NCBI GenBank assembly: GCA_010093605.1
Contig: MU004195.1
Location: 1,011,736-1,075,735 of the forward strand
Reading direction: 5' to 3'
Source: Lophium mytilinum
Lineage: Eukaryota > Ascomycota > Dothideomycetes > Mytilinidiales > Mytilinidiaceae
DNA length: 64,000 bases
Part shown: one piece after another, positions 63,055 to 64,000 of the stretch
Layout: every line of letters starts with the position of its first letter
Numbering within the stretch: position 1 is the first letter of the stretch
Notes under the pieces: model-generated
Databases searched by the model: none
Seen by the model: the letters and a program-made list of their open reading frames with translations, nothing else
What the model was told of the DNA's origin: nothing
Position numbers and translations under genes: made by a program

Positions 63055-64000
63055 TCATCCAGGATTGTAGTATTTTCTCCAATTGTGTTCTTCCTTGAAA
63101 CCAAGTACCTCTCTAATCTTCCGATTGCTCAATGGCGCTTCCCACTCCCCCATTTCTCGCATGATGGGCGTATTCGGACAGAACTGTGCCAGCAATTCCT
63201 TTGTCGGGATCTTGGTGGTGATAGTATCATTCGTCGCATTGAAGACCTGGAATCCTAGCCCGTCTTTCTGTACACAGAGATCACAAATCTGGCCCAAGTC
63301 TCTGGCATCGATGTACGACCACGCATTTCTCTTCCTACACGCGGGATCATTGACATACTTCTGGAAGTCTCGCGCGTACTCATGTGGTTCGACGACGTTC
63401 CCAATTCGAAGAGCGTAGATGTCCACATCGAATCGTCTTGCGAATCCCCTGGCAGTTCGTTCACCGCAGAGCTTGGAAATGGCGTAGGTATCCATTGGGT
63501 TGACGTCGATGTAGTCTTCGTCTAGCGGGAAAGACTGGTAATCAAGGTCACCCTGGCCAAAGCATACTTCGTACGTCGTCTCACTGCTAGCGATGATGAT
63601 TTTCTTGACGCCTAGTTTGCACGCCGCTTCGATTACATTGTACGTCGAAACTACATTTCCCTTGAAGCTGGTGTGTTTAGTTAGCAAATTTCTCTAGGTA
63701 GGGGATTTCAAGCTTACCATTCGTTGTCCGGGACTAGCATGTTCCGGGCATAAGCTGCGAAGTGAATCACAGCGTCAGGTGGACCTGGAGGGGTTGGGCC
63801 ATCGTAGCCAGTAAAGTCGAAGTGTGTAGTGAGGCCGTTGAATACTTGGCCACTATCCGTCAGGTCTGTCTTCAAAGTAAAGACCTTCGGGTCTTCGAAA
63901 GGAACAAGATCCAGATTGAGCACTTCATAGCCTCGTTTGATTAGTTCTGGTATGACGTGTCTGCCAGCTTTGCCTGATCCTCCAGTGAACACAATGCGCT
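63055..64000 (-). CDS. NAD-dependent epimerase/dehydratase (extended SDR), 5' end outside the window
   Basis: Two exons are visible, 63718 to beyond 64000 and 63055-63667, joined by a 50-bp intron. The Rossmann start IVFTGGSGKAGRHVIPELI has the GxxGxxG-type NAD-binding loop. HFAAYARN is the typical HxAA strand, IIIASSETTY holds the catalytic Ser/Thr region, and YAISKLCGE gives the Tyr-x-x-x-Lys pair. The late YIDARDLGQICDLCV segment is also usual for the UDP-glucose 4-epimerase-like superfamily. The substrate cannot be told from this. Only a few N-terminal residues should be missing. Confidence 0.85.

Overview
The window reads as nuclear DNA of a filamentous ascomycete (Pezizomycotina; a Dothideomycete is possible, but that is a guess). 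The evidence is short GT-AG introns of about 46-75 bp, fungus-type versions of MGA2/SPT23, MCX1, GGC1 and QCR10, and a block of transposons eroded in the way Repeat-Induced Point mutation (RIP) leaves them.

Region 1 (1 to about 20,350) is an AT-rich transposon island with no host gene. TG and CA dinucleotides are very rare and TA is everywhere, so start codons are almost gone and no reading frame of 60 codons survives. Four old LTR-element copies can be separated: a Ty3/gypsy copy on the minus strand (A, 1-5924, cut by the window edge); a second copy of the same family (B, 5925-7045 and 15108-18300); a full-length Ty3/gypsy chromovirus inserted in B (C, 7046-15102, with 244-bp LTRs and a 5-bp target duplication); and a Ty1/copia remnant (D, 18301 to about 20,340). 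The arrangement fits nested insertion, with C and A in B and B perhaps in D.

Region 2 (20,350-24,010) is the island edge. It holds a broken BTB-type gene whose 5' part is missing at the boundary, a three-exon F-box gene, and a short duplicated copy of that gene's 3' end.

Region 3 (24,400-64,000) is ordinary euchromatin. Minus-strand genes come first: TMA64/eIF2D, a Pumilio-family (PUF) RNA-binding protein, an ankyrin protein with a fungal STAND-like N-terminus, a membrane-tethered MGA2/SPT23-type transcription factor, and mitochondrial ClpX (MCX1). Plus-strand glycogen branching enzyme (GLC3), ATP synthase beta (ATP2) and QCR10 follow. Minus-strand YPT1/Rab1, the mitochondrial GTP/GDP carrier GGC1 and a partial NAD-dependent epimerase/dehydratase complete it. 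I joined the exons by hand; for every complete gene the exon lengths sum to a multiple of three. MCX1, ATP2, QCR10 and GGC1 are all mitochondrial, but nothing suggests a coregulated cluster.

I did not find a convincing new biological system. The most unusual non-coding items are a perfect 31-bp hairpin (45,562-45,648), a 161-bp MITE-like element (52,274-52,434) with a related inverted repeat at 46,172-46,261, a telomere-like hexamer array inside element C, and the nested RIP island itself.
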